From assembly GCF_015476115.1 (NCBI RefSeq), contig NZ_CP064295.1, positions 423,501 to 487,500 on the forward strand: DNA of 64,000 bases, read 5' to 3'. The position numbers and the translations under genes are program-made. The notes under the pieces were generated by a model. That model worked only from the letters and a program-made list of their open reading frames with translations, searched no databases and was not told the origin of the DNA. Source of the DNA: Aegicerativicinus sediminis (GTDB lineage Bacteria; Bacteroidota; Bacteroidia; Flavobacteriales; Flavobacteriaceae). Below are positions 19,504 to 29,786 of this stretch, piece after piece (within the stretch, counting starts at the first letter, position 1; each line of letters opens with the position of its first letter).

Positions 19504-19511
19504 TAATTTTG
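19504..19511 (+). promoter_or_regulatory. candidate -7 box for gcvP
   Basis: TAATTTTG fits TAnnTTTG and is 25 nt before the gcvP ATG. I see no convincing TTTG -33 element, so support is partial. Confidence 0.35.
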
Positions 19512-19536
19512 CAGCTGGAAAATTTTCTATAATTAC

Positions 19537-22389
19537 ATGAATACAAATGCATTTTCTTACCGCCATATTGGGCCTCGGGAAGAGGACCAAAAGGCAATGT
19601 TAGACACCTTAGGAGTTGATTCAATTGAAGACCTAATTTATCAAACCATTCCAGACGGTATACGTTTAGAAAAACCATTGGATCTTGATGAACCAATGAA
19701 TGAATATGAGTATATGACCCATATTCACGAGCTGTCTAAAAAGAATAAGGTATTTAAAAGTTACATCGGATTAGGTTACCACCCAACCATAATGCCAGCT
19801 GTAATTCAACGTAATATATTGGAAAATCCAGGTTGGTATACTGCTTATACGCCATACCAAGCAGAAATTGCCCAAGGCCGTCTTGAGGCTCTTTTAAATT
19901 TCCAAACTATGATTACCGATTTAACCGGTATGGAAATTGCAAATGCTAGTTTGTTGGATGAGGGAACTGCAGCTGCGGAGGCTATGAGTTTGTTATTTGC
20001 AGTAAGGGATAGGGAACAAAAGAAAGCTGAAATTGTAAAATTCTTTGTTTCTGATTCAGTATTGCCTCAAACAATCGACGTTTTAAAAACCAGAGCTCTT
20101 CCAATTGGGATTGACTTGGTAATTGGTGATGAAAATACATTTGAATTCGGTTCGGACTATTTTGGCGCGTTATTACAATACCCTGGCAAAAATGGAGTAA
20201 TTACCGATATTAAATCTTTTATCGAAAAAGCTACTGAGGCAAATATAAAAACGGCCGTTGCTGCCGATATTATGAGCTTATTACTACTTGAAGCCCCAGG
20301 AAAATTTGGTGCAGATGTAGTCGTTGGTACAACACAAAGGTTTGGAATCCCTATGGGTTACGGAGGACCTCATGCTGCTTATTTTGCAACGAAGGAGACA
20401 TATAAAAGAGAATTACCTGGAAGGATTATAGGAGTTACCAAAGACGCTGATGGTAATCGCGCCTTACGTATGGCTTTACAAACGAGGGAACAACATATTA
20501 AACGCGACAGGGCAACATCTAATATTTGTACGGCACAGGTTTTATTAGCGGTTATGGCTGGAATGTATTCTGTTTATCACGGACCCATAGGCCTTAAAAA
20601 TATTGCTGAATCTATAAATTTACGCGCAAGAAAACTTGCTGAAGGTCTTTCCATATTGGGCGTTAAAGTTTCTTCACAGAATTACTTTGATACATTGGAA
20701 GTAACAGTTGACTCACAAAAGTTAAAGCCTATTGCGGAGAAAGCCGAAGTCAATTTATTCTACGCAGATCCAAGTACTGCTTATATTAGCATAAATGAGA
20801 CAACTAGCGACAACGACTTAATTTACTTACTGTCAATCTTTGAAACTTATATAGAATCATCTGATTCAAAAATTGAGTTAAATAGCAATCCAAGTAATTC
20901 AATTCCAAATTTCGCAAATAGAAAAACCGAATATCTTCAAGAAGAGGTTTTTAATAGCTATCATTCTGAAACTGAGATGATGCGTTACATAAAATCATTA
21001 GAGCGAAAAGATTTATCCCTAAATCATTCAATGATTTCTTTGGGTTCGTGCACTATGAAATTAAACGCTGCTTCTGAAATGCTACCTTTAAGTTGGCCAA
21101 ATTGGGGAACGATGCATCCATTCGCCCCCATTGAACAAGCAGAGGGATATCAAATAGTCCTAAAATCCCTTGAAAATTACCTAACGGAAATTACAGGATT
21201 TGCGGCAACTTCCTTACAACCTAATAGTGGGGCGCAAGGAGAGTATGCTGGATTAATGGTTATTAAAGCTTACCACGAATCTAGAGGTGAAGGACATAGA
21301 AATATCTGTTTAATCCCTTCCTCAGCGCACGGTACAAACCCAGCAAGTGCAGTCATGGCTGGTATGCAGGTAGTTGTAACTAAGTCAACAGAACATGGTA
21401 ACATTGATGTTGAGGACTTAAAACAAAAAGCTGAACAGCATAAAGATAATTTGGCTGCATTAATGGTTACATACCCATCAACGCACGGAGTATACGAGTC
21501 TGCCATAAAAGAAATCACAAAAATCATTCACGATAATGGCGGCCAAGTTTATATGGACGGTGCAAATATGAATGCTCAGGTTGGGTTAACCAACCCTGGA
21601 AATATTGGTGCTGACGTATGCCATTTAAATCTTCACAAAACATTTGCAATCCCTCATGGTGGCGGTGGACCTGGAGTTGGCCCAATATGTGTTGCTGAAC
21701 AATTGGTACCATTTTTACCAGGAAACCCTGTAATTAATAAAGGCGGTGATGATGCAATTACAGCTATTTCGGCAGCACCTTATGGATCGGCCCTGGTTTG
21801 CCTTATTTCATATGGATATATAAAAATGTTAGGGGCTAGCGGTCTAACCAAAGCGACAGAAATTGCCATATTAAATGCAAACTATATCAAGGAGCGCCTG
21901 GAAGGCCATTACAAAACATTATATTCCGGAGAGAGAGGTCGCGCGGCGCACGAAATGATAATTGACTGTCGACCATTTAAAGCTTTTGGCATAGAGGTGA
22001 GCGATATCGCCAAAAGGCTTATGGATTATGGATTTCATGCCCCTACAGTATCATTTCCAGTTGCAGGAACAATGATGGTGGAACCGACGGAAAGTGAAAG
22101 TAAGGAAGAGATGGATCGTTTCTGTGACGCCCTCATTTCTATTAAACATGAAATTGAGAATTGTAATTCCTCAGAACCTAATAACGTTTTAAAAAATGCG
22201 CCTCACACTTTAGAATTGTTAACTGCTGATGATTGGAATTTACCATATAGTCGAAAACAAGCTGCTTATCCTTTGGATTTCATCAAATTAAACAAATTTT
22301 GGCCTTCTGTTAGAAGAGTTGATGATGCATATGGGGATAGAAACTTGATTTGCACATGTGCACCAATCGAAGATTATATTGAAGCATAA
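19537..22389 (+). CDS. gcvP: glycine dehydrogenase (decarboxylating), P-protein
   Basis: A 950-residue single-chain P-protein of the glycine cleavage system, which decarboxylates glycine using PLP and transfers the aminomethyl group to H-protein lipoate. Both halves of the fused alpha/beta type are present: the N-terminal half opens with [10 protein letters not shown], and the C-terminal half carries the PLP lysine at 701 in the [18 protein letters not shown] context. Length matches the usual ~950. gcvT and gcvH are not in the window. The C-terminal [10 protein letters not shown] segment is conserved in the family. Confidence 0.97.
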   Translation: MNTNAFSYRHIGPREEDQKAMLDTLGVDSIEDLIYQTIPDGIRLEKPLDLDEPMNEYEYMTHIHELSKKNKVFKSYIGLGYHPTIMPAVIQRNILENPGWYTAYTPYQAEIAQGRLEALLNFQTMITDLTGMEIANASLLDEGTAAAEAMSLLFAVRDREQKKAEIVKFFVSDSVLPQTIDVLKTRALPIGIDLVIGDENTFEFGSDYFGALLQYPGKNGVITDIKSFIEKATEANIKTAVAADIMSLLLLEAPGKFGADVVVGTTQRFGIPMGYGGPHAAYFATKETYKRELPGRIIGVTKDADGNRALRMALQTREQHIKRDRATSNICTAQVLLAVMAGMYSVYHGPIGLKNIAESINLRARKLAEGLSILGVKVSSQNYFDTLEVTVDSQKLKPIAEKAEVNLFYADPSTAYISINETTSDNDLIYLLSIFETYIESSDSKIELNSNPSNSIPNFANRKTEYLQEEVFNSYHSETEMMRYIKSLERKDLSLNHSMISLGSCTMKLNAASEMLPLSWPNWGTMHPFAPIEQAEGYQIVLKSLENYLTEITGFAATSLQPNSGAQGEYAGLMVIKAYHESRGEGHRNICLIPSSAHGTNPASAVMAGMQVVVTKSTEHGNIDVEDLKQKAEQHKDNLAALMVTYPSTHGVYESAIKEITKIIHDNGGQVYMDGANMNAQVGLTNPGNIGADVCHLNLHKTFAIPHGGGGPGVGPICVAEQLVPFLPGNPVINKGGDDAITAISAAPYGSALVCLISYGYIKMLGASGLTKATEIAILNANYIKERLEGHYKTLYSGERGRAAHEMIIDCRPFKAFGIEVSDIAKRLMDYGFHAPTVSFPVAGTMMVEPTESESKEEMDRFCDALISIKHEIENCNSSEPNNVLKNAPHTLELLTADDWNLPYSRKQAAYPLDFIKLNKFWPSVRRVDDAYGDRNLICTCAPIEDYIEA

Positions 22390-22474
22390 ATTAGGTTTGG
22401 ACATCGTATTTTTTCTAAGCCGAATTGGGCTGTTTCATATAGAAACACTAACATTACCCAAATACTAATTATTA

Positions 22475-23533
22475 ATGGGTATAAAGATTATTGGATCCGG
22501 AAGTTACATACCTTCCGCCGTTGAAAAAAACGAGAAATTTAGCGATCATGAATTCTTTGATTCAGATGGAAATCAATTTTCGCATGGCAATGAAGTAATC
22601 ATTGAAAAGTTTAAAGCAATAACTGGGATTCTTGAAAGGCGGTATGCCGATCCCAAACTTAATTCATCCGATTTAGGATACTTAGCAGCGAGAAAAGCCA
22701 TCGATGATGCAGGTGTAGATCCAGAAACGATCGACTATATTATTGCAGCCCACAACTTTGGTGATGTAAAACATAATACAATCCAGTCAGATGTGCTGCC
22801 ATGTCTAGCTGCGAGAATAAAACATTTATTGGGTATTAACAACCCTAATTGCGTGGCTTATGATATTCTATTTGGCTGCCCTGGTTGGGTTCAAGGAATG
22901 ATTCAAGCGAAAGCATTTATTGATGCAGGAATTGCCAAGAGATGTTTGGTCATTGGAAGCGAAACGCTCTCTAGGGTGGTCGACAAACATGATAGAGATT
23001 CGATGATATTTTCAGACGGTGCAGGAGCAACAATAATTGAAAAAATCGATGGTGATTCCGGAATTCTTTCACATGAAAATGCAAGCTATACCACAGAGGA
23101 AGCGTATTACCTATATTTTGGCAATTCTAACAAGAAAGAATTATGTAGGGATACGCGCTACATTAAAATGGATGGTAGGAAAATTTACGAATTTGCGTTG
23201 AAATATGTTCCGCAGGCTATGAAGAGCTGCCTAGACAAAAGTGGAAAATCGATAAAGGATCTAAAGAAGATTTTTCTTCACCAAGCAAATGAAAAAATGG
23301 ATGAGGCCATACTTAAACGTTTTTATCGTTTATACAGAACAGAGGTTCCTGAGCACGTTATGCCTATGAGTATTCATGAATTGGGTAATAGTTCTGTGGC
23401 AACTGTTCCAACACTTTATGATATGGTTGCTAAAAATACCATGGAAAATCATAGGTTAGAAAAAGGAGATGTTATTATGTTTGCAAGTGTAGGTGCCGGT
23501 ATGCATATCAATGCAATGGTCTACGAATGCTAA
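22475..23533 (+). CDS. 3-oxoacyl-ACP synthase III (FabH-like) family protein
   Basis: A 352-residue thiolase-fold condensing enzyme, slightly longer than housekeeping FabH. The Cys-His-Asn triad of the KAS III class is readable: Cys135 in LFGCPGWVQG, His269 in HQANEKMDE and Asn305 in ELGNSSVATVP. Such enzymes condense an acyl-CoA starter with malonyl-ACP. The replacement of the more usual A-C-x-G around the nucleophile by G-C-P-G-W and the long N-terminal insertion (residues ~20-45) suggest a specialised starter rather than general fatty-acid initiation. A methyltransferase and a glycosyltransferase follow within 22 nt and 12 nt, suggesting one unit. Confidence 0.88.
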   Translation: MGIKIIGSGSYIPSAVEKNEKFSDHEFFDSDGNQFSHGNEVIIEKFKAITGILERRYADPKLNSSDLGYLAARKAIDDAGVDPETIDYIIAAHNFGDVKHNTIQSDVLPCLAARIKHLLGINNPNCVAYDILFGCPGWVQGMIQAKAFIDAGIAKRCLVIGSETLSRVVDKHDRDSMIFSDGAGATIIEKIDGDSGILSHENASYTTEEAYYLYFGNSNKKELCRDTRYIKMDGRKIYEFALKYVPQAMKSCLDKSGKSIKDLKKIFLHQANEKMDEAILKRFYRLYRTEVPEHVMPMSIHELGNSSVATVPTLYDMVAKNTMENHRLEKGDVIMFASVGAGMHINAMVYEC

Positions 23534-23555
23534 ACAATAAAAAATAACTCCATCC

Positions 23556-24077
23556 ATGTATGAGAATACCTATCCCACTAAGCGTTTCAAGCTTACTTTA
23601 GAATTTTTAAAGGAACATATAGATAGAACTAATCATATTTTGGATTTGGGAGTTACCAATCCCCTCTCAGAGGTGATGATTTCTGAAGGTTATAAGATTA
23701 CTAATACTAGCGGTATTGATTTAGATGAGGATACACATGAAGTTGAAACTGAAGATTACCAAGTTGTAACTGCATTTGAAATTTTTGAACATTTAGTAGC
23801 TCCATACAACGTACTTAAGGCTATAAAAGCAAAAAAGCTTGTATGTAGTGTCCCTCTTAAACTATGGTTTTCTAATGCCTATAAAAATGAGAATGATCCA
23901 CGTGATCGTCATTATCACGAATTTGAAGATTGGCAATTCGATTGGTTATTAGAAAAAGCAGGTTGGACCATTATAGACAAAAAAAAGTGGACACACCCTA
24001 CCAATAAGATTGGCTTAAGGCCCATTCTTAGATACTTTTACCCGAGATATTATATTGTCTACGCAGAACGTCAATAA
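23556..24077 (+). CDS. class I SAM-dependent methyltransferase-like protein
   Basis: A 173-residue protein with a shortened Rossmann-like methyltransferase domain. Motif I is HILDLGVTNPLS, an acidic strand-2 end follows at GIDLDEDTHE, and the motif around FEIFEHLVAPYNVL matches the methyltransferase post-motif II region. Motif I lacks the usual G-x-G-x-G, so binding of SAM should not be assumed. It lies between the KAS III-like and GT2 genes. The substrate is unknown. Confidence 0.7.
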   Translation: MYENTYPTKRFKLTLEFLKEHIDRTNHILDLGVTNPLSEVMISEGYKITNTSGIDLDEDTHEVETEDYQVVTAFEIFEHLVAPYNVLKAIKAKKLVCSVPLKLWFSNAYKNENDPRDRHYHEFEDWQFDWLLEKAGWTIIDKKKWTHPTNKIGLRPILRYFYPRYYIVYAERQ

Positions 24078-24089
24078 CAATAGATTTCA

Positions 24090-24944
24090 TTGAAATTCGC
24101 AATTATCATCCCCGCCCACAATGAAGAGAATTTTATTGGTAAAACTCTAGAGTCTCTATGCAAGCAAACGCACCTTCCTTCGGAAATAATTGTAGTTAAC
24201 GATAACTCAACAGATGGAACAGTCAAAATTATAACTTCTTATAGAGATCAATTTGATTTCATAAAAGTTATTAATTCAACTTCCACGGACCTTCATCTTC
24301 CCGGAAGCAAAATAATTAATGCCTTTTACAAAGGCTACAAATCCATTTCGAAGCCCTTTGATATAATCTGCAAATTCGATGCTGATTTAATTTTTCCATC
24401 CAATTACTTAGAGCAATTAGCGTTCCATTTTAAAAATGAAGAGAAGGTTGGGATGGCGGCAGGCTTTTGTGAAATTGAGACACAAAATGGCTGGAAACTA
24501 GAAGACTTTACGAGTAAGGACCATATCCGTGGGGCCTTAAAAGCGTATAGAAAAGCATGTTTTGAGGAAATTGGTGGATTGAGGCGTTCAATGGGCTGGG
24601 ACACTTTGGATGAATTACTGGCAAGATACTATGGTTGGGAAATAGTAACGGATCCGAACTTAAGGGTTAAGCATTTAAAACCTACGGGAGAGAATTATGC
24701 AAAACAAGCAACCGGAATTCACGGTGAGGCACTATATAAACTGCGTTATGGATGGCCGCTGACCATAATTACAGGCCTAAAAATGGGTGTAAAAAGAAAA
24801 AGTTTTTCCGTCTTCAAACAGTATATCAGTGGTTATCATAATTCTAAACTCAAAAAACTAGAGTTCCTAGTGGACGAACATCAAGGTAAATACATAAGAA
24901 ATCTACGTTGGAAAGGTATTTTAAAAAAACTGAACTTAAGTTAA
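24090..24944 (+). CDS. family 2 glycosyltransferase
   Basis: A 284-residue GT-A fold enzyme. The N-terminal nucleotide-binding strand is FAIIIPAHNEENFIGKTL, the divalent-metal D-x-D is in ICKFDADLIFP, and an acceptor-side GWDTLDELLARYYGW motif follows, replacing the Q/R-x-x-R-W of processive enzymes. No transmembrane helices are seen, so a non-processive transfer onto a cell-surface or lipid acceptor is likely. The start is a TTG at 24090, because the conserved first strand begins at once and no ATG precedes it in frame. It ends 16 nt from the converging PafA-like gene. Confidence 0.87.
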   Translation: MKFAIIIPAHNEENFIGKTLESLCKQTHLPSEIIVVNDNSTDGTVKIITSYRDQFDFIKVINSTSTDLHLPGSKIINAFYKGYKSISKPFDIICKFDADLIFPSNYLEQLAFHFKNEEKVGMAAGFCEIETQNGWKLEDFTSKDHIRGALKAYRKACFEEIGGLRRSMGWDTLDELLARYYGWEIVTDPNLRVKHLKPTGENYAKQATGIHGEALYKLRYGWPLTIITGLKMGVKRKSFSVFKQYISGYHNSKLKKLEFLVDEHQGKYIRNLRWKGILKKLNLS

Positions 24945-24960
24945 CCCGAGATATCCAATC

Positions 24961-26655
24961 TTAATTATCAAAAACCATATACAACGGATTGCCTGTACTG
25001 CCATTAGGAAAACTTATATCTAAAAGCACAGATATAGTTGGAGCTATATCCGGAATTACAGTCTTCAAAGTGGTCTCCCCATGTTTTATACCAGCTCCAT
25101 AAAACAATAAAGGAACATGAGTGTCGTAATTGTAACTTGAACCATGCGTTGAGCCTGTGGTGGAATAAGAAATAAAATTCGGTTTAAATTCAAAAATTAC
25201 ATCTCCTGATCTTTTCTGATCATATCCATTTTGAATCATCGCTTCAATACCGGTTAAAAATTCTTCAGAACCCATTGATGTGCCCGTGTAGGCTTTATAT
25301 ATAGCCTCATATTTAAGCAATTCCTGTTGTAATAAAAACTCTACATTTCTTAGATCGAGCTTTTTATCTTTCAACACATTCTTATTCAGAAAAACTTGAT
25401 TGTTACTGATATTCTCAATTAAATCATTTGTACCAAATTCATTTTTGCAATAAAGGGAAAGATTGTCCCTAATTTCCAACATATTTACATAACCTGCCGG
25501 TATTTTAGAATTGAATAAATAAGCCGGAACATCAACCGCACCATGATCTGAGGTCAAGAAAATTGTGTAATTGCCAACACCAACTTCATCATCTAAAGCC
25601 TTGAATAAGCGTTCTAAATCTTTATCAAGTCGCAAATAAGTATCTTCTATTTCAACGGAATTAACACCGAAATTATGCCCAATATAATCCGTACTAGAAT
25701 AACTAACCGCTAAAATATCGGTTATATCATCTTTACCAAGCTCCTCTCCTTTCAAAGCAGCAATCGCAAAATCTGTAGTTAAGCTATTTCCAAAGGGAGT
25801 TGCTCTAATAATCTCGAAATTGCCATTTTTTCCCTTCAAAGCATTCAAATCATATGGAAAAGTTGCCGCTTCCTTACCGTTAAAACCTCTTTCATAAGAA
25901 TTCTCATCTGCCCCACTAGCGGTATAAGTTTTTATGGGGTACAACGTATTCCAAGTAGTTAAATAAGGAGCAACTCGATTTTCGTTATTGAACTTTGATA
26001 CCCACCGTGGCAAGGTTTCCATATAATAAGTGCTGGTGATCCACTTTCCTTCATTACCACCATCAAACCAATATGCTGCATTTGCAGAATGGCCAGCAGG
26101 CAGAATGGATCCGCGATCTTTTAAAGCTATACCAATAGTTTTACCTCTCATCTGTGTACTCAATCTGTTTTCGTCAGCAAATGAATTTGTTTTCATTCTG
26201 TGAGGGGACATCTTTCCAGCGTTAGTGGTACTTCCAACGGTCGCCACAGAATCATCACTTGCACAATAAACCACAGTCTTTGCTTCTTTATCGTACCAAC
26301 TATTGCTTATAATTCCATGATATTTTGGTGTGGTACCGGTATATACAGAACTATGACCAGGCCCAGTATAAGTGGGTATATAATTAAAATGATTGTTTTT
26401 GCAATTGAACCCATTATCTAATAATCGCTTGAATCCACCTTGACCATATCTTGAATAAAATCTGGTTAAATAATCGTATCTCATCTGATCAACAACAATC
26501 CCAACTACCAGTTTAGGCTTATTACCTATTATTGGTGAATTTTCAAAAGTGGTTTCAAACTTATCACTCCCCGTAAAACTGTTAAAGGTGAAAATGGCAA
26601 GAATACAACAAAGTGTAAATAGAAGTTTTTTTGACAAACCTATATTTAATTTCAT
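24961..26655 (-). CDS. PafA-like alkaline phosphatase (type I phosphodiesterase/phosphatase superfamily)
   Basis: A 564-residue exported phosphatase with an N-terminal hydrophobic signal (LFTLCCILAIFTFNSF). It follows PafA of Bacteroidota closely in motif order: Asp in VVDQMRYDY, nucleophile Thr97 in YTGPGHSS, Asn in GIISNSWYD, the Lys-x-Arg pair in LKDRGSIL, Asp/His in STDYIGHNFG, Asp/His in TSDHGAVD and the final zinc His in GSTHGSSYNYD. In PafA the Asn and Lys-x-Arg groups mark monoesterase specificity. The predicted role is periplasmic release of inorganic phosphate from organic phosphate. No Pho box or phosphate transport gene is next to it. Confidence 0.9.
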   Translation of the reverse strand: MKLNIGLSKKLLFTLCCILAIFTFNSFTGSDKFETTFENSPIIGNKPKLVVGIVVDQMRYDYLTRFYSRYGQGGFKRLLDNGFNCKNNHFNYIPTYTGPGHSSVYTGTTPKYHGIISNSWYDKEAKTVVYCASDDSVATVGSTTNAGKMSPHRMKTNSFADENRLSTQMRGKTIGIALKDRGSILPAGHSANAAYWFDGGNEGKWITSTYYMETLPRWVSKFNNENRVAPYLTTWNTLYPIKTYTASGADENSYERGFNGKEAATFPYDLNALKGKNGNFEIIRATPFGNSLTTDFAIAALKGEELGKDDITDILAVSYSSTDYIGHNFGVNSVEIEDTYLRLDKDLERLFKALDDEVGVGNYTIFLTSDHGAVDVPAYLFNSKIPAGYVNMLEIRDNLSLYCKNEFGTNDLIENISNNQVFLNKNVLKDKKLDLRNVEFLLQQELLKYEAIYKAYTGTSMGSEEFLTGIEAMIQNGYDQKRSGDVIFEFKPNFISYSTTGSTHGSSYNYDTHVPLLFYGAGIKHGETTLKTVIPDIAPTISVLLDISFPNGSTGNPLYMVFDN

Positions 26656-26795
26656 GGTGTTTTGTTAAAAGGGTTTAACCCTATTTTCAATTAAATGGAT
26701 AGAGCACCAAAAATAAGCTTTTTAAAACATCTTAATTTTAAATATCAGTTTAAATCCCTTTAAGTTTTTTACTTTAGCGTTAACTAAATTGTTAC

Positions 26796-27533
26796 ATGAC
26801 GTATCTACATAATATTGGTCAGTACTTCATAATGATTGGCGCCATGTTTAGAAAACCTACGCGTTGGTCAGTTTTAAGAACACTGATTTTTAAAGATATT
26901 GATGATCTAATTATAGGATCTTTAGGGATAGTTTCCTTTATTTCCTTTTTCGTTGGTGGAGTTATCACCATTCAAACAGCATTAAACCTAACCAACCCTT
27001 TAATTCCTAAGACCCTAGTTGGTTTCGCTACAAGACAATCGGTAATTCTAGAATTCGCACCTACCCTAATATCAATTATTATGGCAGGGAAAGTTGGTTC
27101 GTTTATTACGAGTAGCATTGGGACAATGAGGGTAACTGAACAAATTGATGCGTTAGAAGTCATGGGAGTAAATGCGGTTAATTACCTTATTTTTCCAAAG
27201 TTCGTGGCAATGATGTTATACCCATTTGTAATTTCTATTGCCATGTTTCTGGGTATTATTGGTGGACTGGCAGCCTGTGTTTTTGGCGGATTTGTAACAC
27301 CTGATAATTATATCACAGGCGTACAGTTAGAGTTTATTCCATTTCATATGATCTATGCTTTCATAAAAACGTTGGTTTTTGCTTTTATTTTAGCAACTAT
27401 ACCTTCTTATCATGGATATTATATGAAAGGTGGAGCTCTCGAGGTGGGCGAGGCGAGTACAACTTCATTTGTTTGGACAAGTGTTGTTATAATTCTGCTG
27501 AATTATATTTTAACCCAAATGTTACTAAGCTGA
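26796..27533 (+). CDS. mlaE: MlaE-type ABC permease (lipid transport)
   Basis: A 245-residue membrane permease of the MlaE/YrbE family, which moves phospholipid between the two membranes of Gram-negative cells. Recognisable features are the family-specific segments RQSVILEFAPTLISIIMAG and GTMRVTEQIDALEVMGVN, with five to six hydrophobic helices. It ends in TGATG, so its stop overlaps the start of the ATPase gene by one base (translational coupling). A MlaD-like substrate-binding protein is not next to it. Confidence 0.92.
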   Translation: MTYLHNIGQYFIMIGAMFRKPTRWSVLRTLIFKDIDDLIIGSLGIVSFISFFVGGVITIQTALNLTNPLIPKTLVGFATRQSVILEFAPTLISIIMAGKVGSFITSSIGTMRVTEQIDALEVMGVNAVNYLIFPKFVAMMLYPFVISIAMFLGIIGGLAACVFGGFVTPDNYITGVQLEFIPFHMIYAFIKTLVFAFILATIPSYHGYYMKGGALEVGEASTTSFVWTSVVIILLNYILTQMLLS

Positions 27534-28303
27534 TGATCGTAGTAGAAAATTTACACAAGTCATTTGGGGACTCAGAGGTTTTAAAAGGAATCACAACAAC
27601 CTTTGATCCTGGTAAAACAAATCTCATTATTGGACAGAGTGGCGCAGGAAAAACAGTTTTTCTTAAATGCCTTCTTGGTTTAATTACACCTGATGAAGGC
27701 TATATATGCTATAACGACAAAAAATATTGTGATCTGTCGGATGATCAAAAATCCGATCTCAGAGCCGAAATGGGAATGGTTTTTCAAGGAAGTGCCCTTT
27801 TTGATTCCATGACAATCCTTCAAAATGTAATGTTCCCTCTTCGATTATTCACTAAACAAAGTAAAAGTGAAATGGAAGCAAGAGCAGATGAAGTGTTGAA
27901 AAGGGTAAATCTTGCGGATGCCCATAATAAATTTCCTAGTGAGGCTTCTGGGGGAATGCAGAAAAGGGTGGCCATTGCCAGGGCTATTGTAAATAAACCA
28001 AAATATTTGTTCTGTGATGAACCTAACTCCGGATTAGACCCGAGAACCGCAATCCTAATAGATAACTTAATTCAAGAAATCACAAAGGAATATAATATTA
28101 CAACCGTAATAAACACCCACGACATGAACTCTGTGATGGAGATCGGTGAAAAGATTATTTTTCTAAAAAACGGTTTGAAAGAATGGGAAGGATCTCACGA
28201 AACTATCTTTAAGACCGACAATGAAGCAGTAACCAATTTTGTTTACTCATCAGAATTATTCAAAAAAGTGAGACAAATGTATATCGAGGAAAAGAATATC
28301 TAA
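27533..28303 (+). CDS. mlaF: MlaF-type ABC ATPase (lipid transport)
   Basis: A 256-residue ABC ATPase with Walker A GQSGAGKTVF near residue 37, Q-loop MVFQGSALFD, signature ASGGMQKRVA, Walker B YLFCDEPNSGLD and the switch His in INTHDMNSV. I place the start at the ATG at 27533, overlapping the mlaE stop as TGATG; longer in-frame extensions reach back into mlaE and are not ABC-like. It powers the MlaE permease. Its TAA abuts the TAA of the converging DUF389 gene with no base between them. Confidence 0.93.
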   Translation: MIVVENLHKSFGDSEVLKGITTTFDPGKTNLIIGQSGAGKTVFLKCLLGLITPDEGYICYNDKKYCDLSDDQKSDLRAEMGMVFQGSALFDSMTILQNVMFPLRLFTKQSKSEMEARADEVLKRVNLADAHNKFPSEASGGMQKRVAIARAIVNKPKYLFCDEPNSGLDPRTAILIDNLIQEITKEYNITTVINTHDMNSVMEIGEKIIFLKNGLKEWEGSHETIFKTDNEAVTNFVYSSELFKKVRQMYIEEKNI

Positions 28304-29776
28304 TTACTTCCTCAACAGCTGTATTTTTTTAGTATTAAACTTAGCGTCCAACCATTTTACTATTTCCGATTCGTTTTTGGTTTTTAAGGAATCTGCAACT
28401 TTATCCTCCCACTTCACACCAACTACTGTTAAGGTATCTACAGTGCTGAAATCTGAGGATTCCATCGTTCTAGAAACCGACAAATAATCTAACCCAGGAA
28501 ATTTTTCCTTAGCTTCTTTAGCTAATGAACTAAATACAAAGTTTCCATTGTTTCCTCCATTGGCATTTTTGGCCAAATTATCTATAGTCTCTTCCAGTTT
28601 AGAAATCTCTTCTTTTAAGCCCTGTATTGTATAATCTTTTTCTTCGAGTTCTTTAATAGCTCTATCATACGATTGAAGAATAAGGTCAGTACTTCGTAAT
28701 TTATTGGTGTTTATTCTTAATTCGAAATCATGTATATTTTCATAGTCCTTCAAACTATTTTGAAGTGAGATTTCTGTTGCTTCAGTCACATCACCATTAA
28801 AATATAATGAAATGACTTTTTTATCCATATCCAAGTTCTGACGCTGTAACCAAAGTGCATCATTAGATTCGATATTCTTTTTGAAGAATTTTTTATAATC
28901 GCTTTCGTAACCAGTTTCAGTTAATACATTTAAAAATGTCCAAACTGCTGGAATCATAACTACTATTGCTAATAAAGTTGCCATTCTTGAAATAAACCTT
29001 CTCTTTTTAGAGTTAGCATATTTCTGCATAGGAAACCTTAATATTTTTAATACCACAAACGTCGCCAAGGCAATAAAAATGGTGTTAATACCAAATAGGT
29101 ACATGGCACCTCCGAAATACCTAAAATTACCTATTGCTAAACCATAACCGGCAGTACAAAGGGGAGGCATCAATGCTGTAGCAATGGCAACACCGAATAT
29201 TACAGATGCAATGGTTCCTCTTTTGGTTCGCGCTATTATTAAGGCCAAACCACCAAAAAACGCAATTAGTACATCCCGAATATCTGGGCGCGTTCTACCC
29301 AACAATTCCGAGGTATCTTCACTTAAGGGAAATAGATAGAAAAAAAGAAAGGCTGTTATTAAACTCAGTACAATCATTACCCCTAAATTCACCAAAGATT
29401 TCCTGAGAATATCAATATCATTGACGGCAATTGAGTAACCTACACCCAAAATTGGACCCATCAACGGTGATATCAACATGGCACCGATTACAACTGCCGT
29501 TGAATTTGCATTCAATCCAATCGAAGCGACAAAAATCGAACATATTAAAATCCAGGCTGTTGCACCTTTAAAGGGAATATCATTCTTAATGGCTTCAACC
29601 GTTGCATCCCTATCTGTATCATCTCTGAAGGCAAGTATGTCCTTAAGGAATTTTGTTATACTAGCTGCAAGACCTTTGGCCTCGGTCTTAATTTGCTCTT
29701 TAGATTCTTCAGTTGAGTTAGGAGTGGCCTTAACGGGTTGGCCCTCCTCAGAAAAATTGAATTTATTCTCAGCCAT
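28304..29776 (-). CDS. DUF389-family membrane protein
   Basis: A 490-residue protein. The central region (~residues 70-270) is strongly hydrophobic and carries the DUF389 signature around STAVVIGAMLISPLMGPILG; the C-terminal ~200 residues form a soluble helix-rich part with a coiled-coil stretch (EEISKLEETIDNLAKN). DUF389 proteins are bacterial membrane proteins of unknown function. It is the last gene of a six-gene minus-strand run. Nothing in the neighbourhood fixes its function. Confidence 0.85.
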   Translation of the reverse strand: MAENKFNFSEEGQPVKATPNSTEESKEQIKTEAKGLAASITKFLKDILAFRDDTDRDATVEAIKNDIPFKGATAWILICSIFVASIGLNANSTAVVIGAMLISPLMGPILGVGYSIAVNDIDILRKSLVNLGVMIVLSLITAFLFFYLFPLSEDTSELLGRTRPDIRDVLIAFFGGLALIIARTKRGTIASVIFGVAIATALMPPLCTAGYGLAIGNFRYFGGAMYLFGINTIFIALATFVVLKILRFPMQKYANSKKRRFISRMATLLAIVVMIPAVWTFLNVLTETGYESDYKKFFKKNIESNDALWLQRQNLDMDKKVISLYFNGDVTEATEISLQNSLKDYENIHDFELRINTNKLRSTDLILQSYDRAIKELEEKDYTIQGLKEEISKLEETIDNLAKNANGGNNGNFVFSSLAKEAKEKFPGLDYLSVSRTMESSDFSTVDTLTVVGVKWEDKVADSLKTKNESEIVKWLDAKFNTKKIQLLRK

Positions 29777-29786
29777 GTTTTAAAGG

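Noticed and set aside
27473..27532. Upstream extension of mlaF
   Set aside because: The added 20 residues lie inside mlaE and are not ABC-like; the TGATG overlap gives a better start.
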